The position numbers were made by a program, and so were the translations under genes. Positions 38,175 to 48,402 of a stretch of DNA of 64,000 nt are shown here, piece by piece. The DNA lies in contig CAWJFW010000005.1 in NCBI GenBank assembly GCA_963842305.1, positions 477,962-541,961 on the forward strand. The letters are read 5' to 3'. Source of the DNA: JAIBJN01 sp963842305. GTDB lineage: Bacteria > Actinomycetota > Thermoleophilia > Gaiellales > Gaiellaceae. Within the stretch, counting starts at the first letter, position 1. Each line of letters begins with the position of its first letter. A model generated the notes under the pieces. It made no database searches and had not been told where the DNA came from. It saw only the letters and a program-made list of their open reading frames with translations.

Positions 38175-39672
38175 ATGCATAGGGGTCTTTTCAGGACTGC
38201 GGCGTATGTCCTCGCCTGCGTGGCGCTCGCCCTCGCGGGAAGTGTCGTCGCCTTGCGCGCCGCCTCGCCCGAGTCGCGCTCGGTCACGTTGGGCACGGTC
38301 GACGGTCGACGTCGTCCCGGCACGGAGCGGGGAGGTGGACGTCTACGTCCCGGTCGTCGACTGGGGCGTCAGGGCCGAGCCGTACACGGCGCCGGTCGCG
38401 GTGGAGCTCGAGTTTCGCTCCCTCGATCGCGATGCGGCTCTCGCCGCGCTGCGCTCGGGCGGGAGCGCCGACGCGAGCCTCGCGGGGCTCGAGGGCGAGC
38501 TGCACGATGCGGTCTCGGACGGCCTCAGACGAGCGGCTCTGCTCGCGCTCCTCGGCGGCGCAATCGGCGGCCTCCTCGGCGGAGCGGTCATCGCCGTCTT
38601 CAACCGCCGTCGCTGGCTCCTGCTCGGGCCGGCCGCCGGGCTCGCGGCCACGCTTGCGGCCGTCGTCCTCGTCGGGGCGGGCGTCAGCCGGTTCGACTAC
38701 GGCGCCCTGCGCGAGCCGACGTTCTACGCCCACGGCGAGGAGCTGCCGCGGCTGCTCCAGTTCTCGGAGCGCGTGCTGGCCGCCGGTGGGGGCTACGACG
38801 ACTCCTACGGCGACGCAGTTGAGGGGCTCACGCGGCTGATCGCCGTCGCCGGAGAGCGCTCGGAGAACGCTGCCCCCATCGACCAGGCCATCGTGGTCGC
38901 GTCCGACCTCCACTCGAATAGCCTCGTGCTCCCCGCACTCCAGGGCTTCACGGCCGGAAAGCCGGTCTTCCTCGTCGGCGACCTGACCCAGCGCGGCACG
39001 CCCTACGAGGCCGGGATCGTCTCGGGAGTCGCGCGGCTCGGCACGCCGGTCGTCGCGGTCTCCGGAAACCACGACTCGCGGCCGCTGATGCTCGCCGCCG
39101 CCCGGCAGGGCGTCATCGTCCTGACTCGGAGCGGACGGCTGCTCGCCGACGGGACGACGAACGGCGACCCGGTCGTCGAGGTCGCCGGGCTCGAAGTCGC
39201 GGGCTGGGACGACCCGGCCGAGAGCGCGGCGGGCACGTTCGAGGGGCACCTCCTGGAGCTGAAAGAGCAGGCGCTCCTCGACGCCGAGCAGCAGTTCCTG
39301 GATTGGTTCGAGGCGCTGCCCGAGCGGCCGGACCTCGTGCTCGTCCACCGGTACTCGCTGGCCCATGCCCTGCTCGACCGGCTGGCCGAGGACGGCGGCC
39401 CGCCCGTGCTCGTCCTGACCGGCCACGACCACATCCAGCACGTCGAGAACGAGGGCGCGTACGTGCTCGTGGACGGTGGCAGCGTGGGAGCCGGTGGCGC
39501 GTTCGGCGTGGGCGACGAGCCCTCGGGCTTCGCGCTCGTCCACCTCGACGCGGAGCAACGGGCCCGCGCCGTCGACCTGGTCGAGGTCGAGCCGGAATCC
39601 GGCTCGGCGAGCGCGCACCGCGTCGTGCTCCCGCAGCCGCGGCCGATCGAAGGCGAGGCGGGCAACTCGTAG
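38175..39672 (+). CDS. Membrane metallophosphoesterase, frameshifted near the start
   Basis: Starts MHRGLFRTAAYVLACVALAL, a membrane anchor; one frameshift near 38,312 leads to the long remainder. Two further membrane helices (LLALLGGAIGGLLGGAVIAV and LLLGPAAGLAATLAAVVLVG) follow an extracytoplasmic stretch. The C-terminal half is a calcineurin-like phosphoesterase: VASDLHSNSL, VGDLTQRGTP, VSGNHDSRPL, LVHRYS and LTGHDHIQHV supply the metal ligands. Joined length is about 498 residues. Substrate unknown; membrane-bound members act on lipids, nucleotides or teichoic precursors. Confidence 0.8.
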
Positions 39673-39696
39673 CCAGGGCCCCTCCGGGCCATTGAT

Positions 39697-39702
39697 TACC
39701 CT
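39697..39702 (+). promoter_or_regulatory. -10 element (TACCCT) for the xanthine dehydrogenase-type operon
   Basis: TACCCT, 6 bases, GTG of the FAD subunit gene, the leaderless spacing. A G/C-rich inverted sequence (GGGCCCCTCCGGGCC, about 39,676-39,690) just before it could end transcription of the phosphoesterase gene. Confidence 0.5.
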
Positions 39703-39708
39703 GGATCC

Positions 39709-40500
39709 GTGGAGGTTTTGACCCCAGGGTCGCTGGACGAAGCCCTGGCGCTGAAGTCCGAGCGACCGGATGCGGTCCCGATCCAGGGCGGCACGGACGT
39801 CATGGTCGAGCTCAACTTCGACCGCGCGCGCCCGGAGACGATCCTCAACCTGAACGAGGTCGCCGAGCTGCGCGGCTGGTCGCGCGAGAACGGCTCGCTG
39901 CGGCTGGGAGCCGGGCTCACGTACGCCGAGGCGATGGAGGGCGAGCTCGCCAACCTCCAGCCGGCGCTGGCGGAGGCCTCGCGCACCGTCGGCTCGCCGC
40001 AGATCCGAAACCGCGGCACGGTCGGCGGCAACCTCGGCACCGCCTCGCCCGCGGGGGACGCGCTGCCGCCCCTCCTGGTCGAGGGCGCCCAGGTCGAGCT
40101 GGCCAAGACCGGCTCCACGCGGACGGTCCCGCTCGCGGAGTTCCTCGTCGGTCCCAAGCGGAACGCGCTCGCGGACGACGAGCTGATCGTCGCGGTCACG
40201 TTGACCCCGTCCGGGAGCCGGCAGACCTTCATGAAGGTCGGACCGCGAAACGCCATGGTGATCGCGGTGTGCTCCCTCGCGCTCGCGGTCGACCGTGAGC
40301 GGGAGGAGATCCGGGCCGCCTTCGGCTCGGCCGGGCCCGTGCCGGCGCTCGTCACCGGGCCGCTCGGCGAGCGGGCCGAGTTCTCCGAGCGGCTGGCGGA
40401 TGCGACGAGCCCGATCGACGACGTCCGCGGCACCGCCGCCTACCGCCGCCACGCGCTCAAAGTCTTGACGGATCGCGCGCTCGAGCGGGTGCTGACCTGA
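39709..40500 (+). CDS. Xanthine dehydrogenase-family FAD subunit
   Basis: 263 residues from GTG. VPIQGGTDVMVELNFDRARP is the first FAD loop and IRNRGTVGGNLGTASPAGD the second; FMKVGPRNAMVIAVCSLAL follows. These read like XdhB/PucC-type subunits rather than CoxM (GGTDVMVE in place of GGHSLLPLM). The stop overlaps the next start as TGATG, so the subunits are translationally coupled. Confidence 0.88.
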   Translation: MEVLTPGSLDEALALKSERPDAVPIQGGTDVMVELNFDRARPETILNLNEVAELRGWSRENGSLRLGAGLTYAEAMEGELANLQPALAEASRTVGSPQIRNRGTVGGNLGTASPAGDALPPLLVEGAQVELAKTGSTRTVPLAEFLVGPKRNALADDELIVAVTLTPSGSRQTFMKVGPRNAMVIAVCSLALAVDREREEIRAAFGSAGPVPALVTGPLGERAEFSERLADATSPIDDVRGTAAYRRHALKVLTDRALERVLT

Positions 40501-40973
40501 TGCCTGGCCTGAAGATCGAGCTGACCGTCAACGGCGAGCGCCGCGAGGCCGACGTCTGGGCCGGCGAGAGCCTGCTCTTCACGCTCCGCGAGGGGCTCGG
40601 GCTGCCGGGCTCGAAGAACGCGTGCGAGCAGGGCGAGTGCGGCTCCTGCTCGGTGCTCCTCGACGGGACGCTCGTCTGCGCCTGCCTCGTCCTGACGGCG
40701 CAGGCGGAGGGCCACGAGATCGTCACGGTGGAGGGGCTGGGGGAGGACGGCCGGCTCCACCGCGTGCAGGAGGCCTTCGCCGAGACGGGCGCGGTGCAGT
40801 GCGGCTTCTGCACGCCCGGCCTGGTCGTGGCGACGGCCGCCTTGCTCGAGCAGCGCCCCGATCCGAGCGACGACGAGATCCGCGAGGCGCTCTCCGGCAA
40901 CCTCTGCCGCTGCACCGGCTACCAGAAGATCTTCGACGCGGTCCGCGCGGCGGCAACGGCGGAGACGCCGTGA
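40500..40973 (+). CDS. Xanthine dehydrogenase-family [2Fe-2S] subunit
   Basis: 157 residues. Cluster motifs: ACEQGECGSCSVLLDG with a fourth cysteine in LVCACLV, and CGFCTPGLVV, CRCTGYQKI. The EQGECG form is typical of xanthine dehydrogenase small subunits (XdhC/PucE type), in contrast to DTSGCG in the two cox operons. Coupled to both neighbours by overlaps. Confidence 0.9.
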   Translation: MPGLKIELTVNGERREADVWAGESLLFTLREGLGLPGSKNACEQGECGSCSVLLDGTLVCACLVLTAQAEGHEIVTVEGLGEDGRLHRVQEAFAETGAVQCGFCTPGLVVATAALLEQRPDPSDDEIREALSGNLCRCTGYQKIFDAVRAAATAETP

Positions 40974-43220
40974 GCACGCCTGCGCGCAAGCTCGAGCTCG
41001 GGCGCGTCGGCGAGTCCGTGCGCCGGGTCGACGCGATCCCCAAGGTCGCGGGCGAGTTCGCCTATGCGAGCGACCTCTACGCCGCCGAGATGCTCTGGGG
41101 CCACACCGTTCGCAGTCCCCACGCGCACGCGCTCATCGGGGCCATCGACACGACCACGGGCGGCCGGCATGCCTGGCGTCCACGCCGTGCTCACGCACGA
41201 GGACGTCCCCGGCGAGAAGCGCTACGGGCTCGAGTTCCCCGACCAGCCCGTGCTCGCCTTCGACCGAGTCCGCTACCACGGCGAGCCGGTTGCGATCGTC
41301 GCCGCGGAGCACCCGGAGCAGGCCAGGCGCGCCGCGGAGGAGGTTCGGGTCGAATACGAGCCGCTCGACCCGATCGTCGACCCGGAGAGCGCCACCGAGC
41401 ACGAGGCGATCCACCCCGAGCGCTGGACCGACGGCCACGGATACCTGGAGGATCCGCGCCCGAACATCGTCCGCCGCATGGTCATCCGCCACGGCGATCC
41501 CGACGCCGCTGCGGACGTCGTCGTCGAGGGGACGTACGAGCTCGGCATCCAGGATCAGGCGTTCCTCGGCCCCGAGTCCGGGCTGGCCGTGCCCGACGGC
41601 GAGGGCGGCGTCGACATCTACGTCGCCACGCAATGGCTGCACGTCGACCGCGACCAGGTCGCGCCGTGCCTCGGGCTGACGCCGAACCGCGTCCGCATCC
41701 ACCTCGCCGGCGTCGGCGGCGCCTTCGGCGGGCGCGAGGACCTGTCGATGCAGATCCACGGCGCCATGCTCGCGCTGCACACGAACCGCCCCGTGAAGTT
41801 CGTCTACAACCGGGAGGAGTCGTTCGTCGGGCACATCCACCGCCACCCGGCGCGCATCTGGATGCGGCACGCCGCGAACCGCGACGGGAAGCTCGTCTCG
41901 GTGCACGCGCGGATCCTGCTCGACGGCGGCGCCTATGCCTCCAGCTCCACCGCCGTGACGTCGAACGCGGCGTCGTTCGCGTGCGGCCCGTACTCGGTGC
42001 CGAACGCCCTGCTCGAGGCCACGTGCGTCTACACGAACAACCCGCCCTGCGGCGCCATGCGCGGCTTCGGCTCCGTCCAGTCCTGCTTTGCACACGAGGC
42101 GCAGATGGACAAGCTGGCCGACGCGCTCGGGGTCGGCCGGGTCGAGCTGCGCCTGCAGAACGCCCTCGGTCCGGGCGACGTGCTCCCGACCGGCCAGGTG
42201 ATCACCGGCTCGCTCCCGGTCACCGAGGTCATCCGCCGCTGCGCCGACATCCCCATCCCCGAGCCCGAGGAGCTGCCGCGCGACCCGCTCCGGCTTCCGG
42301 GCGGAGCCGGCAACACGACGCGCGGGGAGGGCGTGCGCCGCGGCGTCGGCTTCGCGGTCGGGTTCAAGAACATCTGCTACTCGGAGGGCTTCGACGACTT
42401 CTGCGCGGCGCGCGTGCGGCTCTTCGCCGATGCCGGCGGCGAGCTCGCCGCCGAGGTGTACTCGGCGGCGGCCGAGGTCGGCCAGGGCGTGGTCAACGTC
42501 ATGGCGCAGGTGGCGCGCACCGAGCTCGAGGTCGAGAACGTCGTCGTCGCCCCGCACACGACGGAGGCCGTCCAGTCGGCGGGGTCGTCGTCGGCCTCGC
42601 GGCAAACGTGGATGACCGCCGGGGCCGTCCAGCTCGCCTGCCGCGAGGTGAAGCAGGAGCTCGCGCGCCGAAGCGGCGTGCTCGAGCCCGGCGACGAGAT
42701 CAGCGTCGAGCGCGTCTACCGCCACACACGCACGCATCCGCTCGACCCGGAGACCGGCCAGGTGGCCGAGGGCGAGCGGGCGCATGTGGCGTTTGCGTGC
42801 TCGGCCATGCGGGTAGTCGCGGAGGTGGACGTCGACCTCGGCCTGACCCGGGTGGTCTGGATCGGCACGGCGCAGGACGTCGGCCGAGCGCTCAATCCCC
42901 AGGCGGTCCACGGCCAGATCGAGGGCGGCACCGCGCAGGGCCTCGGCCTCGCGCTGATGGAGGAGATCCAGACGAAGGACGGCCTCATCACCAACGCCAG
43001 CTTCACCGACTACCTGATCCCGACCGCGCTCGACATGCCGCCGGTCTGGACGGAGCTCGTCGAGGATCCCGAGCCCGACGCCCCGTACGGCGTCAAGGGC
43101 GTGGGGGAGCCGCCGACGGTCGTCTCGACCGCCGCCATCGTCGCCGCGGTCCGGGATGCCAGCGGCCGCGAGCTCGTTCGCGCTCCGGTTCGGCCCGACG
43201 AGATCGTGGGGCTCCCGTGA
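40970..43220 (+). CDS. Xanthine dehydrogenase-family molybdenum subunit, frameshifted
   Basis: GTG start, STPARKLELGRVGESVRRVD. A frameshift near 41,165 is followed by PGVHAVLTHEDVPG and an intact remainder. AGVGGAFGGREDLSMQIHG is the cofactor loop; the active-site loop is NPPCGAMRGFGSVQSCF, the GxxRGFG form of purine-oxidising enzymes; the catalytic glutamate is in YGVKGVGEPPTVVST. Joined length is about 750 residues. With uricase, 8-oxoguanine deaminase and adenine deaminase nearby, hypoxanthine/xanthine is the likely substrate. Confidence 0.87.
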
Positions 43221-43615
43221 GCGGCTACACGCTCAAGAACCTGATGGACGTCGAGGACTCTGCGGTCAAGTTCGGTTACTCGCCGACCCTGGAATCGCGC
43301 TTCGCCCGCGGCGATCTCGAGACGGAGCGCGTGGGCGTCTCGTACCAGCGCGTCGCGCCGGACACCCGGGTGCCCTTCGGCCACCACCACCGCTCGCAGG
43401 AGGAGATCTACGTGATCCTCGGCGGCAGCGGGCGCGCGAAGCTCGACGACGAGGTCGTGGAGCTGAAGCAGTTCGACGCGCTTCGCGTCGCGCCGACGGT
43501 GACGCGCCAGTTCGAGTCGGGCCCGGAGGGGCTGGAGCTCCTCGCGTTCGGCTCGGGCGACAACGGCCTCCAGGATGCGGAGGTCGTGCCGGGCTGGTGG
43601 GAAGGCGAGCCGTAG
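43217..43615 (+). CDS. Small cupin protein
   Basis: 132 residues, GTG overlapping the molybdenum subunit stop. Cupin motif 1 is VPFGHHHRSQEEIYVILGG, with three histidines and the glutamate; motif 2 is reduced (FDALRVAPTVTRQFES). A metal-binding beta-barrel of enzyme or sensor type. Its coupling to the xanthine dehydrogenase subunits suggests a role in purine use or its control, not further resolvable. Confidence 0.8.
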   Translation: MSGYTLKNLMDVEDSAVKFGYSPTLESRFARGDLETERVGVSYQRVAPDTRVPFGHHHRSQEEIYVILGGSGRAKLDDEVVELKQFDALRVAPTVTRQFESGPEGLELLAFGSGDNGLQDAEVVPGWWEGEP

Positions 43616-43852
43616 GCCCTACGCGAGCGTGCGCCGTCACCATGCGCGCGGAGGTTCGGGCCGCGTGGCGACACGATGAACTGCTTCGTGCGGGTCGCTA
43701 GCTCAGCTCGTTGAGCCATCGTGAACGTCAGGCTCGGCCGCTTCGCGGGATCGGTCATCACTTTCTTGATCCCGTTGAGGGCCTCCCAACTCGCCGGCAG
43801 CGTCCACCACGTCCTGTCCGTCGATGAGTTCCATCGACCTGGTATCTCGACG
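43616..43852. other. Non-coding stretch before the decayed gene
   Basis: Together with 44,131-44,199 this flanks the broken gene at 43,853-44,130. Short readable pieces occur in several frames on the minus strand but none joins into a recognisable protein. No promoter or RNA gene is apparent. Confidence 0.3.
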
Positions 43853-44130
43853 TCACCTGCTCGTCGCGAAGTAGTCGGCCTTCCGTAGATCCTCGGCGCG
43901 CTCCTCCTTGGACTGCTGTCCCTCGCTGAGCCGTTCGAATCGGTGCAGGCAGTCCATCGCCGCTGGTGAGGAATCCGACGTAGACCTCCGTCCTCTTCCG
44001 CGAGCGCTCGCCGAGCGTGAAGGTGCGATCCAACCACTGACCCAGGAGCGTTCCGAGCACTCCGGCAGCCCACCGACGGCTGCACCGATAACACCAACCC
44101 AGGCTGTGCTAAGTGCATGAGGAGCACGGC
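43853..44130 (-). pseudogene. Broken small membrane-anchored helical protein
   Basis: Minus-strand fragments in different frames read in order ALSTAWVGVIGAAVGG (membrane helix), AGVLGTLLGQWLDRTFTLGE then RSRKRTEVYVGFLTS, and AAMDCLHRFERLSEGQQSKE then RKADYFATSR before a stop at 43,853. The layout, one N-terminal membrane helix followed by a charged R-xx-YxxFL helix, is a common hypothetical-protein pattern. At least two frameshifts in 280 bases, more than in neighbouring genes; decay or sequencing error cannot be separated. Confidence 0.4.
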
Positions 44131-44199
44131 CAACTCGATCCTCTCACTCGAAGTCGGCCCAGTCCATGACCCGGGTGGCCCCAGGTCGGGCGCTGCGCC

Positions 44200-45165
44200 T
44201 AGAGCGTGACGACGACCTTCACGCCCGCCCCGTCGGCCTGTCGCTGCCACGCCTCAGCCACGCGGTCGAACGGATAGGTCTCGATCTCCACCTCGATCTC
44301 GCCGCGCGCCCACGAGCTCGACCAGCCGCAGGTACTCGCGGTGCAAGACCTCGCGGGAGGCGCCGAAGTTGGAGAAGCCGAGGATGTTCAGCTCCTTCCC
44401 GCGGACGTCCGCCGAGAGGAGCGGCGCCTCGGCTCCGGCCGACTGGCCGATGTGGACGATTCGCGCTCCCGGCGCGGCCGCCCGCGCCGCGGCGACCACC
44501 GGCTCGCCCCACAGCGGATCGACGACGAGGGACGGCCCCTCGCCGCCACAGGCTTCCCGCAACGCCTCCGCCAGATCGTCCTCCTCCAAGGACACGACCG
44601 CGTCCGCGCCCAGCCGCCGCGCCCGCTCGAGCGCCTCGGGCCGCCGCCCAGCGGCGACGACGCGACCCGCACCCAGGATCCGGGCGCCCTGCAGTGCCAC
44701 GAGCCCGACCGTTCCGGTGGCGCCGAGCACGAGCACGGTCTCGCCCTCCTGCACCGGCGCCCGCACGGCGACGGGCAGCCAGCCGGCCAACCCCGCGATC
44801 CCGCAGGCACCCGCGAGCACTGGATCGCAGTCGTCCGGTAGGGGAACCACCACGTCCTCGGGCACCGACAGGAGCTCAGCGAGAGCGCCCTCACGCCGTG
44901 TGCCCATGCCCGCGCCGTGCGCCCAGACGAGCGTCCCCGGCGACAGCGTCTCTCCCTCGACGACGCGCCCGACGCCCTCGCAGCCGGGGACGAACGGCAG
45001 CGGCGGGATGCCTCCGTAGAACCGCCCCGCGCAAACGTTGATGTCGATCGGATTCAGCGGCACCGCCTCGATCCGGATCAGCGCCTCGCCCTTCGCGCGC
45101 ACCGGATCGGGCACCTCGCCGATCTCCGGCAGGCGGCCGAGCTCAGAGATCACGGCGGCACGCAT
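44200..45165 (-). CDS. Zinc-type alcohol dehydrogenase / quinone oxidoreductase-like MDR protein
   Basis: Starts MRAAVISELGRLPEIGEVPD. PLNPIDINVCAGRFYGG and FVPGCEGVGRVVEGE are the MDR catalytic domain; the Rossmann motif is VLVLGATGTVGLVALQGA. The zinc ligands of classical ADHs are not apparent, so this is closer to quinone oxidoreductases. A frameshift near 44,305 hides the true end (ARGEIEVEIETYPFDRVAEA, stop at 44,200). Joined length is about 321 residues. A TAGAAT box lies 9 bases upstream of the ATG. Confidence 0.8.
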
Positions 45166-45185
45166 GGCCGCCCGATTCTACGAGC

Positions 45186-45398
45186 TCAGTGAACGATGTC
45201 CGCGACGATCCCGGGGTGCCGGGCGCGCCAGTTGGCGAGGTAGAAGCCGAGGTGAAGCCGCGCCTGCTCGGCCGACCCGGTCGGTGGGTCGCTCACCTCG
45301 ACCGTCATCTCGTCGACCTGCGAGGCCTCGTAGTTGGCCCGCCGTAGCGACGCGAGGAGGTCGTGGACGAACGCGGGATTGGAGACGTGAACTGTCAC
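45186..45398 (-). CDS. Conserved hypothetical protein (70 aa)
   Basis: GTG start, reading TVHVSNPAFVHDLLASLRRA and EASQVDEMTVEVSDPP, then a helical second half (EQARLHLGFYLANWRARHPG). It is intact and similar in style to small actinobacterial proteins of unknown function. No membrane segment or metal motif. Confidence 0.55.
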   Translation of the reverse strand: MTVHVSNPAFVHDLLASLRRANYEASQVDEMTVEVSDPPTGSAEQARLHLGFYLANWRARHPGIVADIVH

Positions 45399-45476
45399 AG
45401 GCCGCAGAACCTGCTACTGAGTGTCGGCCTCGCTCCGGATGCCTTCAACTACCCGAAAGAGGAGAATCCCGCGCCG

Positions 45477-45989
45477 ATGAGCCGCGCCTTCGTCGTGGTC
45501 GCTATCTCCCTCGCCCTCGCGGGTTGCTCGACGGGGTCGGAGCCCGCCGACAAGGCCGAGGAGGAGACCGCCGTCGCCCGTGTCATCGACGGCGACACGA
45601 TCGAGACGAGCGCCGGAGAGCGGGTTCGCCTCGTCCAGATCGACGCGCCCGAGCTCGGGGACGACGAGTGCTACGCGCAGGAAGCGACCGCGGCGCTCCG
45701 CAACCTCCTTGCGCCCGGCGCCTCCATCCGGCTCGAGGCGGACGAGCGCCTCGACGACGTCGACCGCTTCGGGCGGCTCCTCCGTTACGTCCAGCTCGGC
45801 GAGCAGAACGTCAACCTCGAGCTCGTCCGCCGAGGCGCTGCGGCGGTCTGGTTCTTCGAGGGAGACCGAGGCCGCTACGCGGACGAGCTGCTCGCGGCGA
45901 CCCGCGAGGCCCGCGACGCCGGCCGAGGCCTCTGGGGCGCCTGCCCCGCCGCCAGGCTCGATCCGGCGCACGCGCTCGACACCGACTGA
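45477..45989 (+). CDS. Lipoprotein thermonuclease (staphylococcal nuclease-like)
   Basis: 170 residues. MSRAFVVVAISLALAGCSTG is a lipoprotein signal with the lipobox LAGC. The nuclease fold follows: VARVIDGDTIETSAGERVRL with the first metal aspartate and an arginine, LVQIDAPELGDDECYAQEA, and DRFGRLLRYVQ near the active-site glutamate/arginine positions. It would degrade nucleic acids outside the membrane, a possible source of purines for the catabolic genes. The ATG is preceded by AAGAGGAG. Confidence 0.85.
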   Translation: MSRAFVVVAISLALAGCSTGSEPADKAEEETAVARVIDGDTIETSAGERVRLVQIDAPELGDDECYAQEATAALRNLLAPGASIRLEADERLDDVDRFGRLLRYVQLGEQNVNLELVRRGAAAVWFFEGDRGRYADELLAATREARDAGRGLWGACPAARLDPAHALDTD

Positions 45990-46062
45990 CGCGCGTTGTC
46001 ACCCATTGGAGTGATCCCCGAGCGCAGATCCGGCACCTACGCTGGGTCCTGGAAAGCGGCCG

Positions 46063-46515
46063 ATGAATCTGCGGGATCTACCGTTGGGAAGCTTGATCGT
46101 GCGCGACGGCATCGCGCGCCCTGCCACCGTGCGCGATGCGCTGGTCGAGGCGCAGGAAACCGACCGCCGTCTCGGCGAGGTCATGCTCGCACACGGCTGG
46201 ATCCGCGAGCGCGACCTCGCACGGCTGCTGGCCGAGCAGGAGAAGCTCGAGTTCGTCGACCTTGCCAAGCTCGACCTCGACCAGGCCGCGGTCGACTACC
46301 TCCCGGAGTCGGTCGCCCGCCGGGTGAACGCGATCGCCTTCGGCTTCCACAACTCGGTGCTCCTCGTCGCCGTCGCCGACCCGACCGACGAGGATGGCCT
46401 GGACGAGGTGCGGGAGGCCGTCGGCCGCCGCGTCAAGTTCAAGGTCGCGGTGCCGAGCGAGATCGACTCGGCGCACTACGACGCGTACGGCGATCCGATC
46501 GTCCACTCCGCGTAG
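46063..46515 (+). CDS. Stand-alone MshEN (GspE N-terminal) domain protein
   Basis: 150 residues that form only the N-terminal domain of type II secretion/pilus ATPases. RLGEVMLAHGWIRERDLARL then LAEQEKLEFVDL is the MshEN pattern, which binds cyclic di-GMP in known members, and FGFHNSVLLVAVADPTDEDG is the following beta region. No ATPase follows. It may act as a small c-di-GMP sensor. Upstream TACGCT lies 21 bases before the ATG. Confidence 0.75.
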   Translation: MNLRDLPLGSLIVRDGIARPATVRDALVEAQETDRRLGEVMLAHGWIRERDLARLLAEQEKLEFVDLAKLDLDQAAVDYLPESVARRVNAIAFGFHNSVLLVAVADPTDEDGLDEVREAVGRRVKFKVAVPSEIDSAHYDAYGDPIVHSA

Positions 46516-46663
46516 AGGCTGGCCCCACGGTCGAGAATCCGTTTGCCGTGAAAGCTCCTCGCCTCGCGCGCCAGCGCGCGTCGGTGGATTGCGGGCTTCA
46601 GGCCAGATTCTGAGGGCAGGGCCAGTGCGTTCAGTCTAGCTCGCCTCCGGGATCCGCGGGCGT

Positions 46664-46669
46664 TACCGT
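46664..46669 (+). promoter_or_regulatory. -10 element (TACCGT) for adenine deaminase
   Basis: TACCGT, 6 bases, GTG; the same leaderless geometry as the xanthine dehydrogenase operon (TACCCT-N6-GTG). Confidence 0.55.
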
Positions 46670-46675
46670 TCCCGC

Positions 46676-48370
46676 GTGGATCTCGCGCGACGCCTCGCGG
46701 TGGCCCGCGGCGACGAGCTCGCCGACGTCGTCATCCAGGGCGGACAGGTCTTCTCCGTCTTCACCCGCGAGTGGCTGGAGACCGACGTGGCGGTCTGCGA
46801 CGGCTTCGTCGCCGGCCTCGGCGAGTACGCCGGCCGCGAGGTCATCCACGCGGGCGGCAAGTACGTCGTCCCGGGCTTCGTCGACGCCCACATGCATCTC
46901 GAGTCCTCGAAGCTCCTCGTGGACGAGTTCGCGCGCCTCGTCCTCCCGCTCGGGACGACCGCCGTCGTCGCCGACCCGCACGAGATCGCGAACGTCCTGG
47001 GAACCGACGGCGTGCACTGGCTGGCCGACCTCTGCGACGAGGTGCCGCTCGACATCTTCTTCATGGCCTCGTCCTGCGTGCCTGCGTCGACGTTCGAGTC
47101 GCCGCGCCGTCCCCTGAACCCGGGAGACCTGGAAGGGCTGCTGCGGCGCCGGCGCGTGATCGGGCTCGCCGAGATGATGAACTTCCCCGGCGTCATCGCC
47201 GGCGACCCGCACGAGCTGGAGAAGCTCGCCCTCGGCGCCTCGCACGTCGACGGGCACGCGCCGGGCGTCCTCGGCAAGCAGCTGCAGGCCTACGCGGCGG
47301 CCGGCATCCGCTCCGACCACGAGTGCTACACGGCCGAGGAGGGCCGCGAGCGCCTGCGCGCCGGCATGTGGGTGCTGATCCGCGAGGCCTCCGCCGCGCG
47401 CAACCTCGCCGCGCTCCTGCCGCTCGTCGAGGAGTTCGGCCCGCACCGGCTCGCGTTTTGCACCGACGACCGCGAGCCCGAGCACATCGCCGAGGACGGG
47501 CACGTCAACTCGATGCTGCGCGACGCGGTCGCCCAGGGCACGTCGCCCGAGGACGCGCTCGTCATGGCCACCCTCAACCCGTGCCTCTGCCACGGGCTCA
47601 CGCAGCTCGGCGCGCTCGCGCCCGGCTACCAGGCCGACGTCCTCCTCCTGCCCGACCTCGAGCGCTTCGAGCCCGAGCTCGTCCTCAAGTCCGGCAAGCC
47701 GGTCGAGGAGATCGCGCGCGTCGAAGTGCCGGAGTGGGTGAAGTCGACGGTGAACGTCCAGCCGGTCGCAATCAACGACTTCCGCATCCCCTGGGAGGGC
47801 GGCGCCGCCCGCGTCATCGGCCTCGTCGAGGGCCAGATCGTGACCGAGGCGCTCGAGGAGGAGCCGCGCGTCGAGAAGGGCCTCGCCGAGTCCGATCCCG
47901 CGCGCGACCTCCTCAAGATCGCGGTCGTCGAGCGGCACCTCTCCACGGGCCGGATCGGCCTCGGCTTCGTGCGCGGCTTCGGCCTCCAGAAGGGCGCGAT
48001 CGCCTCGACGATCGCCCACGACGCGCACAACATCGTCGTCGTCGGCGCCGACGACGGCGACATGGCGCGCGCCGTCCAGCGGATCTCCGAGCTCGGCGGC
48101 GGCATCGTCGTCATCGAGAGCCGCGGCGTGCAGGCGGAGCTGCCCCTGCCGATCGCCGGCCTGCTCTCGGATGCACCGTTGGCCGAGGTGGTCGAGGCGA
48201 GCGAGGCCTGCGTCGAGGCCGCGCGCGAACTCGGCTGCACGTATCCGGCGCCGTTCCAGACGATGTCGTTCCTGGCGCTCTCGGTCATCCCGGCGCTCAA
48301 GATCACCGACCGCGGCCTCGTCGACGTCGACCGCTTCGAGCTCGTTCCGCTGGCCGCGGATTCGCTCTAA
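46676..48370 (+). CDS. ade: Adenine deaminase
   Basis: A complete 564-residue Ade protein from GTG. Metal-binding HxH is VPGFVDAHMHLESSKL; other landmarks are TTAVVADPHEIANVLG, IGLAEMMNFPGVI, VDGHAPG, GIRSDHECYT and FCTDDREPEH. The C-terminal domain (FVRGFGLQKGAIASTIAHDA) is the Ade type. It converts adenine to hypoxanthine and ammonia, feeding xanthine dehydrogenase. No frameshift in 1.7 kb. Confidence 0.95.
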   Translation: MDLARRLAVARGDELADVVIQGGQVFSVFTREWLETDVAVCDGFVAGLGEYAGREVIHAGGKYVVPGFVDAHMHLESSKLLVDEFARLVLPLGTTAVVADPHEIANVLGTDGVHWLADLCDEVPLDIFFMASSCVPASTFESPRRPLNPGDLEGLLRRRRVIGLAEMMNFPGVIAGDPHELEKLALGASHVDGHAPGVLGKQLQAYAAAGIRSDHECYTAEEGRERLRAGMWVLIREASAARNLAALLPLVEEFGPHRLAFCTDDREPEHIAEDGHVNSMLRDAVAQGTSPEDALVMATLNPCLCHGLTQLGALAPGYQADVLLLPDLERFEPELVLKSGKPVEEIARVEVPEWVKSTVNVQPVAINDFRIPWEGGAARVIGLVEGQIVTEALEEEPRVEKGLAESDPARDLLKIAVVERHLSTGRIGLGFVRGFGLQKGAIASTIAHDAHNIVVVGADDGDMARAVQRISELGGGIVVIESRGVQAELPLPIAGLLSDAPLAEVVEASEACVEAARELGCTYPAPFQTMSFLALSVIPALKITDRGLVDVDRFELVPLAADSL

Positions 48371-48402
48371 TTCAAGCCCCGCAAGCGGCCGATAGAGGGA
48401 GC

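Noticed and set aside
39709..43220. The third molybdenum hydroxylase as another CO dehydrogenase
   Set aside because: The loop reads CGAMRGFGSVQ and the small subunit ACEQGECGSC, both of xanthine dehydrogenase type; no copper-site cysteine.
46520..46660. A possible RNA gene or riboswitch before ade
   Set aside because: No stable conserved fold could be found by eye, and the TACCGT-N6-GTG arrangement leaves no leader for a riboswitch.
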